Shown one piece after another: positions 14,514 through 23,343 of a stretch of DNA of 64,000 nucleotides. The notes under the pieces were generated by a model. That model was not told the origin of the DNA and made no database searches. It saw only the letters and a program-made list of their open reading frames with translations. A program made the translations under genes and the position numbers. This DNA is from Mucilaginibacter gossypii. Its GTDB lineage: Bacteria > Bacteroidota > Bacteroidia > Sphingobacteriales > Sphingobacteriaceae. How positions within the stretch are numbered: position 1 is the first letter of the stretch; each line of letters begins with the position of its first letter. The DNA lies in NCBI RefSeq assembly GCF_900100945.1, contig NZ_FNCG01000011.1:124001-188000 (forward strand), in the 5' to 3' direction.

Positions 14514-17354
14514 ATGAATCATCTGTTTACCGGTTACAAAACGCTTCAAAAATTAATACTTCCGGCGCTGTTACTTTCTGCTACATTGTCAAAAGCGCAG
14601 GTGTTTGGCGGTAATCCGCCATCTATAAAATGGAAACAGGTAAACACACCGCCAGCCCGGGTGATATTCCCGACCGGCTTGGATTCGGCGGGGTTAAGGG
14701 TTGCCAATATCGTGCAGCAAATGAACGGCCTGATCCGGCCAACAATCGGCTTTAAGCAAAAACAAATCAGTATTGTATTGCAAAATCAAACTACCGTAGC
14801 CAACGGTTATGTGGGATTGGCCCCCTTCAGGAGCGAGTTTTTTTTAACTCCCGAACAAAATAGCTTTGATATAGGCAGCCTGCCATGGCCGCAGCAACTG
14901 GCTATTCACGAGTACAGGCATGTGCAGCAGTACAATAATTTTAATGTAGGCCTGTCGCATTTACTCCGCATAGTTTTTGGCGAGGGCGGGCAGGCGCTGG
15001 GTAACGACCTGGCTGTACCCAACTGGTTTTTTGAGGGCGACGCTGTTTTTAACGAAACCCTGGTGAGCGAACAGGGCAGGGGCCGGTTGCCTTATTTTTT
15101 TACCGGTTACCGTGCGCTGTGGGCTGCGGATAAAAACTACAGCTATATGAAGCTTCGCAATGGCTCGTACCGCGACTATGTGCCCGACCATTACCCCCTT
15201 GGCTACATGATGGTAGCCTACGGCCGCGAAAAATATGGAAGCGAACTCTGGAAAAACGTAACACATGACGCTGCGGCTTATCGAGGTGGCTTTTATCCTT
15301 TTCAATGGGCTGTTAAAAAATACACCGGCGAAAGTTTCAAAACCTTTTCAAATAATGGGTTTGCTTATTTCAAACAGCAATTTGCCGAAGATAACAATCA
15401 GCCCATTGCCGAACGAAAGAAACATTTTGACGCCAACCGGCAATACCCGGCTTTTGTGAACGATAGTACGCTCATCTATGCCAAAAATACTTACGATCAT
15501 TTGCCTGCCTTTGTCATTAAAACCGGTGATAAAGAATTGAAAATCAGCACCCGTTCCTATTCATTGGATAGTTATTTTGATTATCACAACGGTAAAATAA
15601 TTTATACATCCTATCGGCCGGATTTACGCTGGAGCTACCGTAATTATAGTGAACTGATGCTGCTTGATACAAAAACGGGGCTGGAACACCGGATCACATC
15701 AAAAGCAAAATACTTTTCGCCTGCTTTTAGTGCCGATGGCCAAAGCATTGTTGCTGTACGGGTTGATCCATCAGGATTGAGTCAGCTGCATATTTTGGAT
15801 ACTGCGGGTAAACTACAACAGGAAATTCCAAACCCGAAGGGGCTATTTTATACTTACCCTAAGTTTTACGGCGATGGCAAACTGCTGTCGGCAGCGCGCA
15901 ATAAGGATGGTAAAATGGGGATAGCGCTTATTGAGATCGCTACCGGTAAAACAGCGTATTTAACACCCCCGAGTTTTCGCCCGATAGGTTTTATCGCCCT
16001 AAAAAAAGACACGTTGTATTTCACGCAAACCGATGGTAAAAACGACCGCCTGTTTGTGATGATGCTTAACGATAAAAGTGTTTATGAAATGTTGCCAACC
16101 GGTAATTTTACAGGTTTAGGCTACTATCAGCCGGCAGTAAGTGATAATAAACTGGCCTGGGTAGGTTTTACTGCCGATGGTTACCGGATTAACCAGGCCA
16201 ATAAAAAAGATTTGAAATGGATAGCCGCCGGGGGAGATTATGCACGCTACCTGCCCGATCTGGGTATCACAGCACTGAAAAAAGATTCGGCTGCCAATTT
16301 AGTAACAGGGATAGTTGATAAGCCATTGCCGGTTACCAGCTATCCCAAAGCGCATGGTTTGTTCAATTTTCACAGTATCATCCCCAATATCAGCGACCCT
16401 AATTATTCATTCGCTATCACGGGCGAGAATGTGCTGAATACTTTTCAGTCCGAGTTGTCTTTTGATTATAATACCAACGAAGGCTACAAGCAGTTTGGTT
16501 TCGATGCCATTTACGGGGCTTTGTTCCCCTATATTTCGGCCGGGGCCGATTACACACTCGACAGGCGGAGCTTTTATAAGGGCCAATACGTTTACTGGAA
16601 CGAGACTGCTGTGCATGGTGGTTTGCGGGTTCCCCTGAATTTTAGTGAGGGCAAGCGCTTAACCAGTCTTACCTTTGGCAGCGACCTGTATTTTAACAGT
16701 ATCAACTTTCAACAAGCCTACAAAGGCAGTTTTGCTGACCGGTCATATAGCTATTTGAATAATTATTTCAGCTTTAGCAATCAAACGCAACAGGCACAGA
16801 AAAATATTTATCCCCGGTTTGCGCAAAGCATAGGCGTCAATTATAAATCGGCAGTTTCAGGATCGGGCGCAACGCAGCTATTGGCTACGGGAAGTTTTTA
16901 TTTCCCTGGTTTGTTTGTGAACCACAACTTTGTCATCAGCCTGGCGCACCAGCAAAAAGGGAAGGACAACGTGATCAGTTTCTCTAATGATTTCCCTTTC
17001 TCCAAAGGTTATACCGCCGAAAACCTGGATGATATGAATAAGATTGGCTTAACATATCATATGCCAATAGCTTATCCTGATGCAGGTTTCGGCAACCTGT
17101 TTTACCTGTTACGCCTGCGTGCAGCATTGTTTTTTGATTATACCCATGCCAGCGCATCAAACTTTTTTACCGATGGCAGCGGTTTTAAGCAAAACTTCAG
17201 GTCGGCAGGTGGTACCCTGTATTTTGATACCAAATTCTTTAATCAAAACAGTATCACATTCGGTATCAGATATAGCAGGCTGCTGGATGAAGATTTTTTT
17301 GGCGGGACAGGGCGCAATAGGATAGAGCTGGTTTTGCCGGTAACTTTCTTTTAG
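14514..17354 (+). CDS. Outer-membrane protein: zincin-like domain, beta-propeller and beta-barrel
   Basis: From ATG 14514 (MNHLFTGYKT) the protein has about 946 residues with a signal peptide ending at about residue 29 (SKAQ). The N-terminal third is a gluzincin-like metallopeptidase domain with HEYRH (first His about 132) and a downstream Glu in WFFEGDAVFNE. Residues about 330-600 show TolB/WD40-like propeller repeats (FSPAFSADGQSIVAVRVDPS). The C-terminal third alternates aromatic and polar residues and ends in phenylalanine (VTFF), like a BamA-type outer-membrane barrel. A surface protease or assembly factor is likely. The domains are inferred by pattern. Confidence 0.75.
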   Translation: MNHLFTGYKTLQKLILPALLLSATLSKAQVFGGNPPSIKWKQVNTPPARVIFPTGLDSAGLRVANIVQQMNGLIRPTIGFKQKQISIVLQNQTTVANGYVGLAPFRSEFFLTPEQNSFDIGSLPWPQQLAIHEYRHVQQYNNFNVGLSHLLRIVFGEGGQALGNDLAVPNWFFEGDAVFNETLVSEQGRGRLPYFFTGYRALWAADKNYSYMKLRNGSYRDYVPDHYPLGYMMVAYGREKYGSELWKNVTHDAAAYRGGFYPFQWAVKKYTGESFKTFSNNGFAYFKQQFAEDNNQPIAERKKHFDANRQYPAFVNDSTLIYAKNTYDHLPAFVIKTGDKELKISTRSYSLDSYFDYHNGKIIYTSYRPDLRWSYRNYSELMLLDTKTGLEHRITSKAKYFSPAFSADGQSIVAVRVDPSGLSQLHILDTAGKLQQEIPNPKGLFYTYPKFYGDGKLLSAARNKDGKMGIALIEIATGKTAYLTPPSFRPIGFIALKKDTLYFTQTDGKNDRLFVMMLNDKSVYEMLPTGNFTGLGYYQPAVSDNKLAWVGFTADGYRINQANKKDLKWIAAGGDYARYLPDLGITALKKDSAANLVTGIVDKPLPVTSYPKAHGLFNFHSIIPNISDPNYSFAITGENVLNTFQSELSFDYNTNEGYKQFGFDAIYGALFPYISAGADYTLDRRSFYKGQYVYWNETAVHGGLRVPLNFSEGKRLTSLTFGSDLYFNSINFQQAYKGSFADRSYSYLNNYFSFSNQTQQAQKNIYPRFAQSIGVNYKSAVSGSGATQLLATGSFYFPGLFVNHNFVISLAHQQKGKDNVISFSNDFPFSKGYTAENLDDMNKIGLTYHMPIAYPDAGFGNLFYLLRLRAALFFDYTHASASNFFTDGSGFKQNFRSAGGTLYFDTKFFNQNSITFGIRYSRLLDEDFFGGTGRNRIELVLPVTFF

Positions 17355-17367
17355 TTGGATGGTTGAT

Positions 17368-18129
17368 CTAATAATCAGTACTTATGATGCCCACTATACA
17401 ACCCGAACAGGTGATCAACTCTGATTTTCTATCGTTAACATAGGAGGCTATTCGAATGATCTCAACAGGAATTTTGACATTCTTTTTTTGAAGAGTTTTT
17501 ATTCCGGCAACGCCGTAGGCTTGTTCCTCGCAGCAAAAGCTGAACAACAGATTTTTAAGTTTTTTGATATCCCTGTTTTTTACAAGCTCGTCAATATATT
17601 CCCCCATCTTCGTTTTAGGACTTGCGTCACCGCAATAAAAGGCATACATTTTATATAGATTTAACTCTTTTACTAAATCTTCAATGTTTTTGGATGATTT
17701 GTAAAAGTCGTTGCGTCTTTTTAAGTATTGCAACACTTTCGTAGTATCTATTTTTGGATGATTTTCTCTTTTATTTAGTTTATCGTAAAGCGGATCTCCA
17801 AAGAATGAGTTATCATAGCACACAGAACTAATTAGAATGCTGTCGCCCATTGTTAGTAAATTAACATAGTAACGATTCGATCCATTAAAAATAACGTTTA
17901 TCCGTTGATGCTTATAACCAAAATCCACATCTCTGTTAAAGTAAGTAGTTACTTTGCTATCATGGGGCTGCCGGGTTTGTTTAATGCTGTCAATTCTTTG
18001 GAAAAGCCTGGTAGCGCTCTTTTCATTATTAGATACTGATTCTATTTTGTGATAATAAGTCTGAAGCTGGGCATAACTTTTTAAAACGGTAACTTGGAAT
18101 AAAAACAGAAAAAGTATTTTTCTATTCAT
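17368..18129 (-). CDS. Exported protein of unknown function (253 aa)
   Basis: The start at 18129 gives MNRKILFLFLFQVTVLKSYA, a clear signal peptide; the longer frame to 18201 runs back into cutC and is rejected. The mature part is polar and lysine-rich with six or more cysteines (FYCG, SFCCEEQ, ITCSGC). No family is recognised. Its bases look more AT-rich than its neighbours. It starts 4 nt after the cutC stop, so it is probably co-transcribed with cutC. Confidence 0.7.
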   Translation of the reverse strand: MNRKILFLFLFQVTVLKSYAQLQTYYHKIESVSNNEKSATRLFQRIDSIKQTRQPHDSKVTTYFNRDVDFGYKHQRINVIFNGSNRYYVNLLTMGDSILISSVCYDNSFFGDPLYDKLNKRENHPKIDTTKVLQYLKRRNDFYKSSKNIEDLVKELNLYKMYAFYCGDASPKTKMGEYIDELVKNRDIKKLKNLLFSFCCEEQAYGVAGIKTLQKKNVKIPVEIIRIASYVNDRKSELITCSGCIVGIISTDY

Positions 18130-18133
18130 AAAT

Positions 18134-18880
18134 TTAACTGTTAGCCAGCCTGATGAGTTCCTTAACCCGGTCAACGCCGGTAACATCAATACTATATTCA
18201 TCGCCGGCTTCGGCGCTCATCATGATGCTTTCATTGTGAAACTTCATTTTACTGGCAACCTTGATCCTTGCTGATGAATGAACTTCTTTTACCCCGGTGT
18301 AATGTATGAGATCGGCAACATTCGCTTCACTTACGCCGCTCCCGGGCATAATGCTGATGCGGCCGGCGGCTTGTTCAACGAGGCGGTTTAAATTGCTGGC
18401 ACCCTCAATAGCGGTGCTTTTGCCTCCTGAGGTAAGTACGCGCTCGCAGCCCATTTCAATGATTTCTTCAAGGGCTTTATGCTGATCGGCACACATATCG
18501 AAAGCCCGGTGAAAAGTTACACCCAGGCCCCATTGCCGGGCAAGGCGTACCATTTCGGTACAGCGTTCTATATCGATAGAGCCATCTTCTTTAAGAATAC
18601 CTATTACCACACCGTCGCAACCGGCATCAATACAATACCTGATATCGGCCATCATGAGCTTGTACTCCATATCATTGTACAAAAAATCGCCGCCGCGAGG
18701 ACGGATGAGCACATACAGCTTGATATGGAGCAGGCTGCGGGCCATTAATATGGTGCCGTGCGATGGGGTGGTGCCGCCATCCTTCAAATTTTCGCAAAGT
18801 TCAACACGCACAGCGCCGCCCTCCTGGGCCGCCAGGGCCGATGTTACCGAATTAGCACAAACTTCGAGTGATACCTGCAT
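18134..18880 (-). CDS. cutC: CutC-family protein
   Basis: A 248-residue TIM-barrel protein with the CutC signatures: EVCANSVTSALAAQEGGAVR near the N-terminus, IRPRGGDFLY, GVVIGIL, TFHRAFDMC and LTSGG. CutC was linked to copper homeostasis in E. coli, though that role is disputed. The length is normal. In Bacteroidota it often sits beside glycosylasparaginase, as here (gene at 19034). A repeat-filled spacer of about 150 nt separates them. Confidence 0.93.
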   Translation of the reverse strand: MQVSLEVCANSVTSALAAQEGGAVRVELCENLKDGGTTPSHGTILMARSLLHIKLYVLIRPRGGDFLYNDMEYKLMMADIRYCIDAGCDGVVIGILKEDGSIDIERCTEMVRLARQWGLGVTFHRAFDMCADQHKALEEIIEMGCERVLTSGGKSTAIEGASNLNRLVEQAAGRISIMPGSGVSEANVADLIHYTGVKEVHSSARIKVASKMKFHNESIMMSAEAGDEYSIDVTGVDRVKELIRLANS

Positions 18881-18888
18881 GTTTTTTT

Positions 18889-19025
18889 AAGTCCATAGAC
18901 CATAGTCAATAGTCCATGGCCTTTTTTTGTTTATTGTCTATGGTCGATAGTTCATAGACTACTACTGTTAAGTTAACTATATTCTACAATATTAAACTAT
19001 GGACTATCGACTATGGTCCATCGAC
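18889..19025. repeat. Word-like repeat cluster (catagtcnatagtccatgg type)
   Basis: Degenerate copies of words such as catagtc, agtccatgg, ctatggtc and actatcgacta occur in both orientations, so the two ends of the spacer (18889-18918 and 18995-19025) are inverse to each other. A related word cluster is found at 49795-49860. Confidence 0.7.
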
Positions 19026-19033
19026 CAATAAAT

Positions 19034-20044
19034 TTACTTATAATAACTTTTTCCTGGTATTAACAGGTCCTGTTGTTGTGCATTACAAACGGCGTATGAA
19101 AAACCACTTTGTATAGCATAGGCACCATATTCGCCTTTTTTATTAATAGCTAAAAAGCCAACCTGGATCTTTTTGGCTATTTCCGGTTTCTTTTTAATAA
19201 TACGGTTTACAGCTTCCTTGCAGGCATCCTCCGGAGATAGGCCCTGGCGCATTAATTCAACCACCAAGAAGCTGCCCACATTGCGGATCACCTCCTCACC
19301 AACACCGGTTGATGTTGCACCGCCAACCTCATTATCTACATAAAGACCTGCACCTATAATCGGGCTATCACCAACGCGGCCGTGCAGTTTAAAAGCCATG
19401 CCGCTGGTAGTACATCCGCCTGAGATGTTGCCTTTGGCGTCAATAGCAAGCATACCAATGGTATCATGGTTGTATTTATTGCCCGGTTTACCGCCGTTTT
19501 CGATATTCATAACGGGGCTGTACTGAGCTTTTTTAAGCCACTCCTTCCAGATCTTTTCTGTTTCGGGGGTTAGCAGTTTTTCTTTTTTCATACCCTGCTC
19601 AACGGCAAACTGGGTAGCACCTTCGCCAACCAGCATTACGTGAGGGGTTTTCTCCATCACTAAACGTGCTACCGAAATAGGGTGGGCTATATTCTCCATG
19701 GCAGCTACCGAGCCACAGTTGCCAAACTCGTCCATGATACACGAGTCGAGGGTTACATGTCCGTCACGATCGGGCAAGCCGGTGCGGCCTACAGTATGAT
19801 TGGTGATATCTTCGGCTTCAGGGATGCGGGCCCCGGCTTCAATAGCGTCGAGCGAACGGCCTCCGGCTGATAATACTTTCCAGGCTCCTTTGTTGGCTAT
19901 AATGCCAAAATCCCAGGTTGAAATTACGATAGGATAACCGCCTTCGGGCTTTGATATGACGGTTTTTGCGATGGCAGATTTAGAAAGCGCTGCAAATGAA
20001 GCACCTGCGGCGGATAATTTAATGAACTTACGGCGGTTGTACAT
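19034..20044 (-). CDS. Glycosylasparaginase (N4-(beta-N-acetylglucosaminyl)-L-asparaginase), exported
   Basis: A 336-residue Ntn-hydrolase that cleaves the GlcNAc-Asn bond of N-glycosylated asparagine. The autocatalytic cleavage site HDTIGML is present with nucleophile T195. The N-terminus (NRRKFIKLS, then AAGASFAAL) is a twin-arginine signal, so it is probably exported folded to the periplasm, as in the Flavobacterium enzyme. GRVGDSPIIGAGLYVDN and TSTGVGEEVIR are further family motifs. It suggests use of glycopeptides as nutrients. Confidence 0.93.
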   Translation of the reverse strand: MYNRRKFIKLSAAGASFAALSKSAIAKTVISKPEGGYPIVISTWDFGIIANKGAWKVLSAGGRSLDAIEAGARIPEAEDITNHTVGRTGLPDRDGHVTLDSCIMDEFGNCGSVAAMENIAHPISVARLVMEKTPHVMLVGEGATQFAVEQGMKKEKLLTPETEKIWKEWLKKAQYSPVMNIENGGKPGNKYNHDTIGMLAIDAKGNISGGCTTSGMAFKLHGRVGDSPIIGAGLYVDNEVGGATSTGVGEEVIRNVGSFLVVELMRQGLSPEDACKEAVNRIIKKKPEIAKKIQVGFLAINKKGEYGAYAIQSGFSYAVCNAQQQDLLIPGKSYYK

Positions 20045-20051
20045 ACCGCTA

Positions 20052-20185
20052 ATATATGAAAAACAGTTTTAAGTCATAAGTTCTAAGTCTTCAGTCTGAA
20101 GTCGTAACTCTTGAGTTTTAAGTTAAGACCCTATCGGGTTATAAAAATGAAGATTTTTGACTCGCGACTTAAGACTTTCGACTTT
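20052..20185. repeat. Word-like repeat cluster (aagtcttaagtc type)
   Basis: Degenerate short words (aagtcataagttctaagtc, cttcagtctgaagtcgt, gactcgcgacttaagac, tttcgactttg) repeat in direct and inverted order across the spacer upstream of the glycosylasparaginase gene. No ORF is supported. Confidence 0.65.
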
Positions 20186-20193
20186 GAAAAAAG

Positions 20194-20634
20194 CTATTCA
20201 AAATCCCGCTGGCAATTAAAACAATGCCATGCTTTGCGGCTATAAAAAGGGAATATCATCAATAAAAATGAGATGATGGCGGTGAACCAATGAACCCTTT
20301 TTTCGGTTGCTGAACCATAACGTACATTGGTTGAGCCACAATAAGGGCAAATCACGGCATTAAGCGTTTCGTCATCAATTTCAATATGGTCCTGGTCGTG
20401 CAGGTCACCTTCGGCGGCTAAAATCTCCCGGCATCGCTCCAGGTCGCGCTCAAATATTTTGAGTTTAATGCCGCCTACAGCCTGGTTGTAAAGGGGATTG
20501 GACCCAATGGTGTTTTCATCGGCAATAAAGCAGGGGATACCATAACCTTCCAGTTTGGTGCGGATGATATGTGCAAGCATCACATCATAATAGGTTTCAA
20601 ACGTTATGATCTTTTCTTCGGGTTGAACGGCCAT
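20194..20634 (-). CDS. DUF2007-type protein with zinc ribbon and membrane segment
   Basis: The 146-residue protein begins with a DUF2007-like (PII-fold-like signal transducing) domain: ITFETYYDVMLAHIIRTKLE, IPCFIADE and GGIKLKI. A zinc ribbon formed by CPYCG and CFNCQ brackets one hydrophobic helix (WFTAIISFLLMIFPFY). Members are thought to sense or bridge signals, but no function is established. Monocistronic. Confidence 0.8.
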   Translation of the reverse strand: MAVQPEEKIITFETYYDVMLAHIIRTKLEGYGIPCFIADENTIGSNPLYNQAVGGIKLKIFERDLERCREILAAEGDLHDQDHIEIDDETLNAVICPYCGSTNVRYGSATEKRVHWFTAIISFLLMIFPFYSRKAWHCFNCQRDFE

Positions 20635-20688
20635 ATTGTAGATAAATATTAATCAAAGGTAAATTGTTTTTTATTTAATTTGGACGCC

Positions 20689-21636
20689 ATGAACCGCATC
20701 GACCGAATATCAGCCATTTTGATCCAACTACAATCACGCAGGGTGGTAAAGGCAGGAGATATTGCCGATAGGTTCAATATTAGCCTGCGTACGGTTTACC
20801 GCGACATAAAAACGCTTGAAGAAGCTGGCATCCCGCTCATAGGCGAAGCCGGCGTTGGCTACTCCATTATGGATGGTTACCGCCTGCCCCCGGTAATGTT
20901 TACCCGCGAGGAAGCCACAGCTTTTTTAACCGCCGAAAAGTTTGTTGAAAAGCTTACAGATACCTCAACCATGGCACAGTACCAGTCGGCCATGTACAAG
21001 GTGAGGGCTATTCTTAAATCATCTGAAAAAGATGCCCTGGAAAACCTTGACGGCAGCATCGAAGTACTGAAAAGCCATAGTCAGAAAAGGGCCGGAAGTA
21101 CCGATCATATCCAAACCATACTGGATTGCATTATCTGTAAAAAGATCATGAGCATTGATTACTTTGCCGCCCACTCGCAGGAAAATACCAAACGCGAAGT
21201 TGAACCGGTAGGCGTTTTTTTCCTGGATAGTTTATGGCACCTGATAGCCTACTGCCGTCTGCGTAGTGACTATCGCGATTTCAGGATGGACCGTATCAGG
21301 AAGCTGGTGGTTACAGATAAAAGTTATGTAAACAGTAAGCACCCTACGCTAAAAGATTATATTGACAAAATGGCCTGCGAAAAGCAGCTTGAACAGGTGG
21401 TGATAAAAGTTGACAAGGAGATTCACAGCTATCTTGATCATCAAAAATACTACGGCGGTTTTGTATCTGAGAAAACTGTAGGAAGTAAAATTGAGATGAC
21501 TTTTTTGACCATCTCATTGGAAGGTTTTGCCCGATGGTATATGACCTTTGGCGACCGTGCCGAGATCATCAGACCCGACACCTTGTTGCAGCGTGTACGG
21601 GAGATCACCGCAACCATCGCCCAAAAAATAAATTAA
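20689..21636 (+). CDS. YafY-type HTH/WYL transcriptional regulator
   Basis: From ATG 20689 (MNRIDRISAIL) the protein has an HTH_11 domain (VVKAGDIADRFNISLRTVYR, then DIKTLEEAGIP), then a WYL domain (about residues 140-225, with WHLIAYCRLRSDYRDFRMDR) and a WCX C-terminus. These regulators bind small ligands or nucleic acids through WYL. It heads a rightward set with EVE-domain and SRPBCC genes. The TTG at 20680 is in frame but less likely. Confidence 0.9.
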   Translation: MNRIDRISAILIQLQSRRVVKAGDIADRFNISLRTVYRDIKTLEEAGIPLIGEAGVGYSIMDGYRLPPVMFTREEATAFLTAEKFVEKLTDTSTMAQYQSAMYKVRAILKSSEKDALENLDGSIEVLKSHSQKRAGSTDHIQTILDCIICKKIMSIDYFAAHSQENTKREVEPVGVFFLDSLWHLIAYCRLRSDYRDFRMDRIRKLVVTDKSYVNSKHPTLKDYIDKMACEKQLEQVVIKVDKEIHSYLDHQKYYGGFVSEKTVGSKIEMTFLTISLEGFARWYMTFGDRAEIIRPDTLLQRVREITATIAQKIN

Positions 21637-21758
21637 TTTCTTTTCTTTTTTTCCTGCTGACATAAGGCTGTCACCAGCGCGTTGTTACTTTGTTTCATAA
21701 TGGCAGGGGCAGGGCTTTTATTGGTCGTGTTTTTGCGGTTAATTTAAACCATACACTT

Positions 21759-22214
21759 ATGAAACATTGGATAATAGTAGTATCAAAAGATCACATTGGC
21801 CGTGGCATTTCCGGGGGATTTATTCAGGCCAATCATGGTAAACTGGCGCCGCTTAAACGTATGGAAGTTGGCGACTGGGTGGCGGTATATTCGCCCAAAC
21901 AAAAGATGAACGGCAATGAGCCTTTGCAGGCTTTTACAGCCATTGGCCAGGTGCGTGACGAGGATATTTATCAGAAGCAAATGGCTATTGATTTTATCCC
22001 ATACCGCCGCAATGTAAATTACTACGAATGTGCCGAAGTTCCGATAGCCCCGATGATTGAAAAGCTCGATTTTATCACCAACAAAAAAGCGTGGGGCTAC
22101 AACTTCAGGTTTGGATTTTTTGAAGTTCCCGGCGCAGATTTTAAGAAGATAAAGGAACAAATGATCACTGCAAAACAACCACTATTAAATAAGGCTACGT
22201 TATGGAAAAATTAA
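21759..22214 (+). CDS. EVE-domain protein
   Basis: ATG 21759 gives MKHWIIVVSKDHIGRGISGG, the typical EVE start; the 23 residues before it in the open frame are rejected. Further motifs are MEVGDWVAVYSPKQ, AIGQV and FIPYRRNVNYY. EVE domains share the PUA/YTH fold and bind modified bases in DNA or RNA. The last 13 nt overlap the next gene, so they are translationally coupled. Confidence 0.9.
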   Translation: MKHWIIVVSKDHIGRGISGGFIQANHGKLAPLKRMEVGDWVAVYSPKQKMNGNEPLQAFTAIGQVRDEDIYQKQMAIDFIPYRRNVNYYECAEVPIAPMIEKLDFITNKKAWGYNFRFGFFEVPGADFKKIKEQMITAKQPLLNKATLWKN

Positions 22215-22624
22215 CAGTAAATGTGCAGGTAAAATTTAAAGCCCCGATGGCTAAAGTTTGGCAAGGCCTGACTGATCCTGCTATGGTGAAAAAATATTTT
22301 TTTGGTACCGATCTTGAATCGAGCTGGAGGGTAGGGGAGCCCATAAAATTCAGCGGGGAGTGGGGTGGTAAAAAGTATGAAGACCATGGAACTATACTGG
22401 ATATTGATCCGGGCACATTTGTAAAATACAGCTACTGGAGCAGCATGAGCGGCACTGACGACAAGCCCGAAAACTATGCCAATGTTACCTACAACCTCAC
22501 CGAAAATAATGGCGAGACTGAACTTACCGTTACCCAGGACAACGTAAAAAACGAGGAAGCTAAAGCGCATTCAGAACAAAACTGGAAAGGGATTTTTGAA
22601 GAATTGAGGAAACTGATAGAGTAA
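22202..22624 (+). CDS. SRPBCC (AHSA1-like) protein
   Basis: A 140-residue START-like domain: APMAKVWQGLTDPAMVKKYF, GGKKYEDHGTILDIDPG, TYNLTENNGETELTVTQDN and NWKGIFEELRKL. AHSA1-type bacterial members bind hydrophobic ligands; the functions are mostly unknown. It overlaps the EVE gene by 13 nt. Confidence 0.9.
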   Translation: MEKLTVNVQVKFKAPMAKVWQGLTDPAMVKKYFFGTDLESSWRVGEPIKFSGEWGGKKYEDHGTILDIDPGTFVKYSYWSSMSGTDDKPENYANVTYNLTENNGETELTVTQDNVKNEEAKAHSEQNWKGIFEELRKLIE

Positions 22625-22718
22625 TTATAATATTAAATTAATAATTTATATAATCATTATAATTGTTTGTAAAAAAGTTGATTATAAGTCAATATAACAA
22701 ATAGTAATAACTCCGAAA

Positions 22719-23177
22719 ATGGATAAAGTAACAATAAAGGGTTTCTATTTAGTTGGGATTTCGGTACGTACTACAAACCAAAACGGGCAGGCAATGAAAG
22801 ATATAGCAGGGCTTTGGAACTGGTTTATGAGTGAAGCGGTTTTACAGCAGGTGGTGAACCGTCTTAGTGATGATATTTATTGTGTTTACACCGATTATGA
22901 AAGCGATAAGAACGGCTTTTATACCACAGTACTTGGTTGTAAGGTAGCTACTAAAGACAATATACCTGAAGGCCTGATTTGCATTACAGTACCACCCGGA
23001 AGCTATAACCGGTACGTGGCTAAGGGTGCATTGCCGCAGTCGGTAGGCGAAACCTGGCACCAGATCTGGACAAGCGATATTGACAGAAGATATATGGCCG
23101 ATTTCGACGTATATGGAGAAAGGTCACAAAATGCTGATAACGCCGAGGTAGAAGTTTTTGTGGGAGTGAATAACTAA
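22719..23177 (+). CDS. GyrI-like / effector-binding domain protein
   Basis: The 152-residue protein matches the stand-alone effector-binding fold (KGFYLVGISVRTTN, YCVYTDYESDKNGFYTTVLG, ICITVPPGSYNRYVAKG, FDVYGE). Such Cass2/GyrI-like proteins bind cationic small molecules. It lacks a DNA-binding domain. It lies 94 nt after the SRPBCC gene and may or may not share its transcript. Confidence 0.85.
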   Translation: MDKVTIKGFYLVGISVRTTNQNGQAMKDIAGLWNWFMSEAVLQQVVNRLSDDIYCVYTDYESDKNGFYTTVLGCKVATKDNIPEGLICITVPPGSYNRYVAKGALPQSVGETWHQIWTSDIDRRYMADFDVYGERSQNADNAEVEVFVGVNN

Positions 23178-23182
23178 CTATC

Positions 23183-23267
23183 GTCATGCTGAACTTGTTT
23201 CAGCACCCCATCAGAAGAGCCGCGTGGAATCTTGCTTGTGAGGTGCCGAAATAAATTCGGCATGACT
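23183..23267. repeat. REP-like palindrome (gtcatgctgaacttg type)
   Basis: gtcatgctgaacttgtttca at the left end is inverse to the right end (tgccgaaataaattcggcat plus gac), with a divergent middle. It lies after the GyrI-like gene, before the convergent dihydroorotase. It differs in sequence from the palindromes at 1364 and 5991. Confidence 0.75.
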
Positions 23268-23343
23268 TTTTAGTTAAAAGAATATAGCGTTTAGACTCCA
23301 GAAAACTCTGTAATTTCCAAAATTCTATAAATTGTAATTAATA

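Noticed and set aside
18129..18201. Longer N-terminus for the exported protein (start at 18201)
   Set aside because: It would run through the 3' end of cutC, and the true signal peptide begins at 18129.
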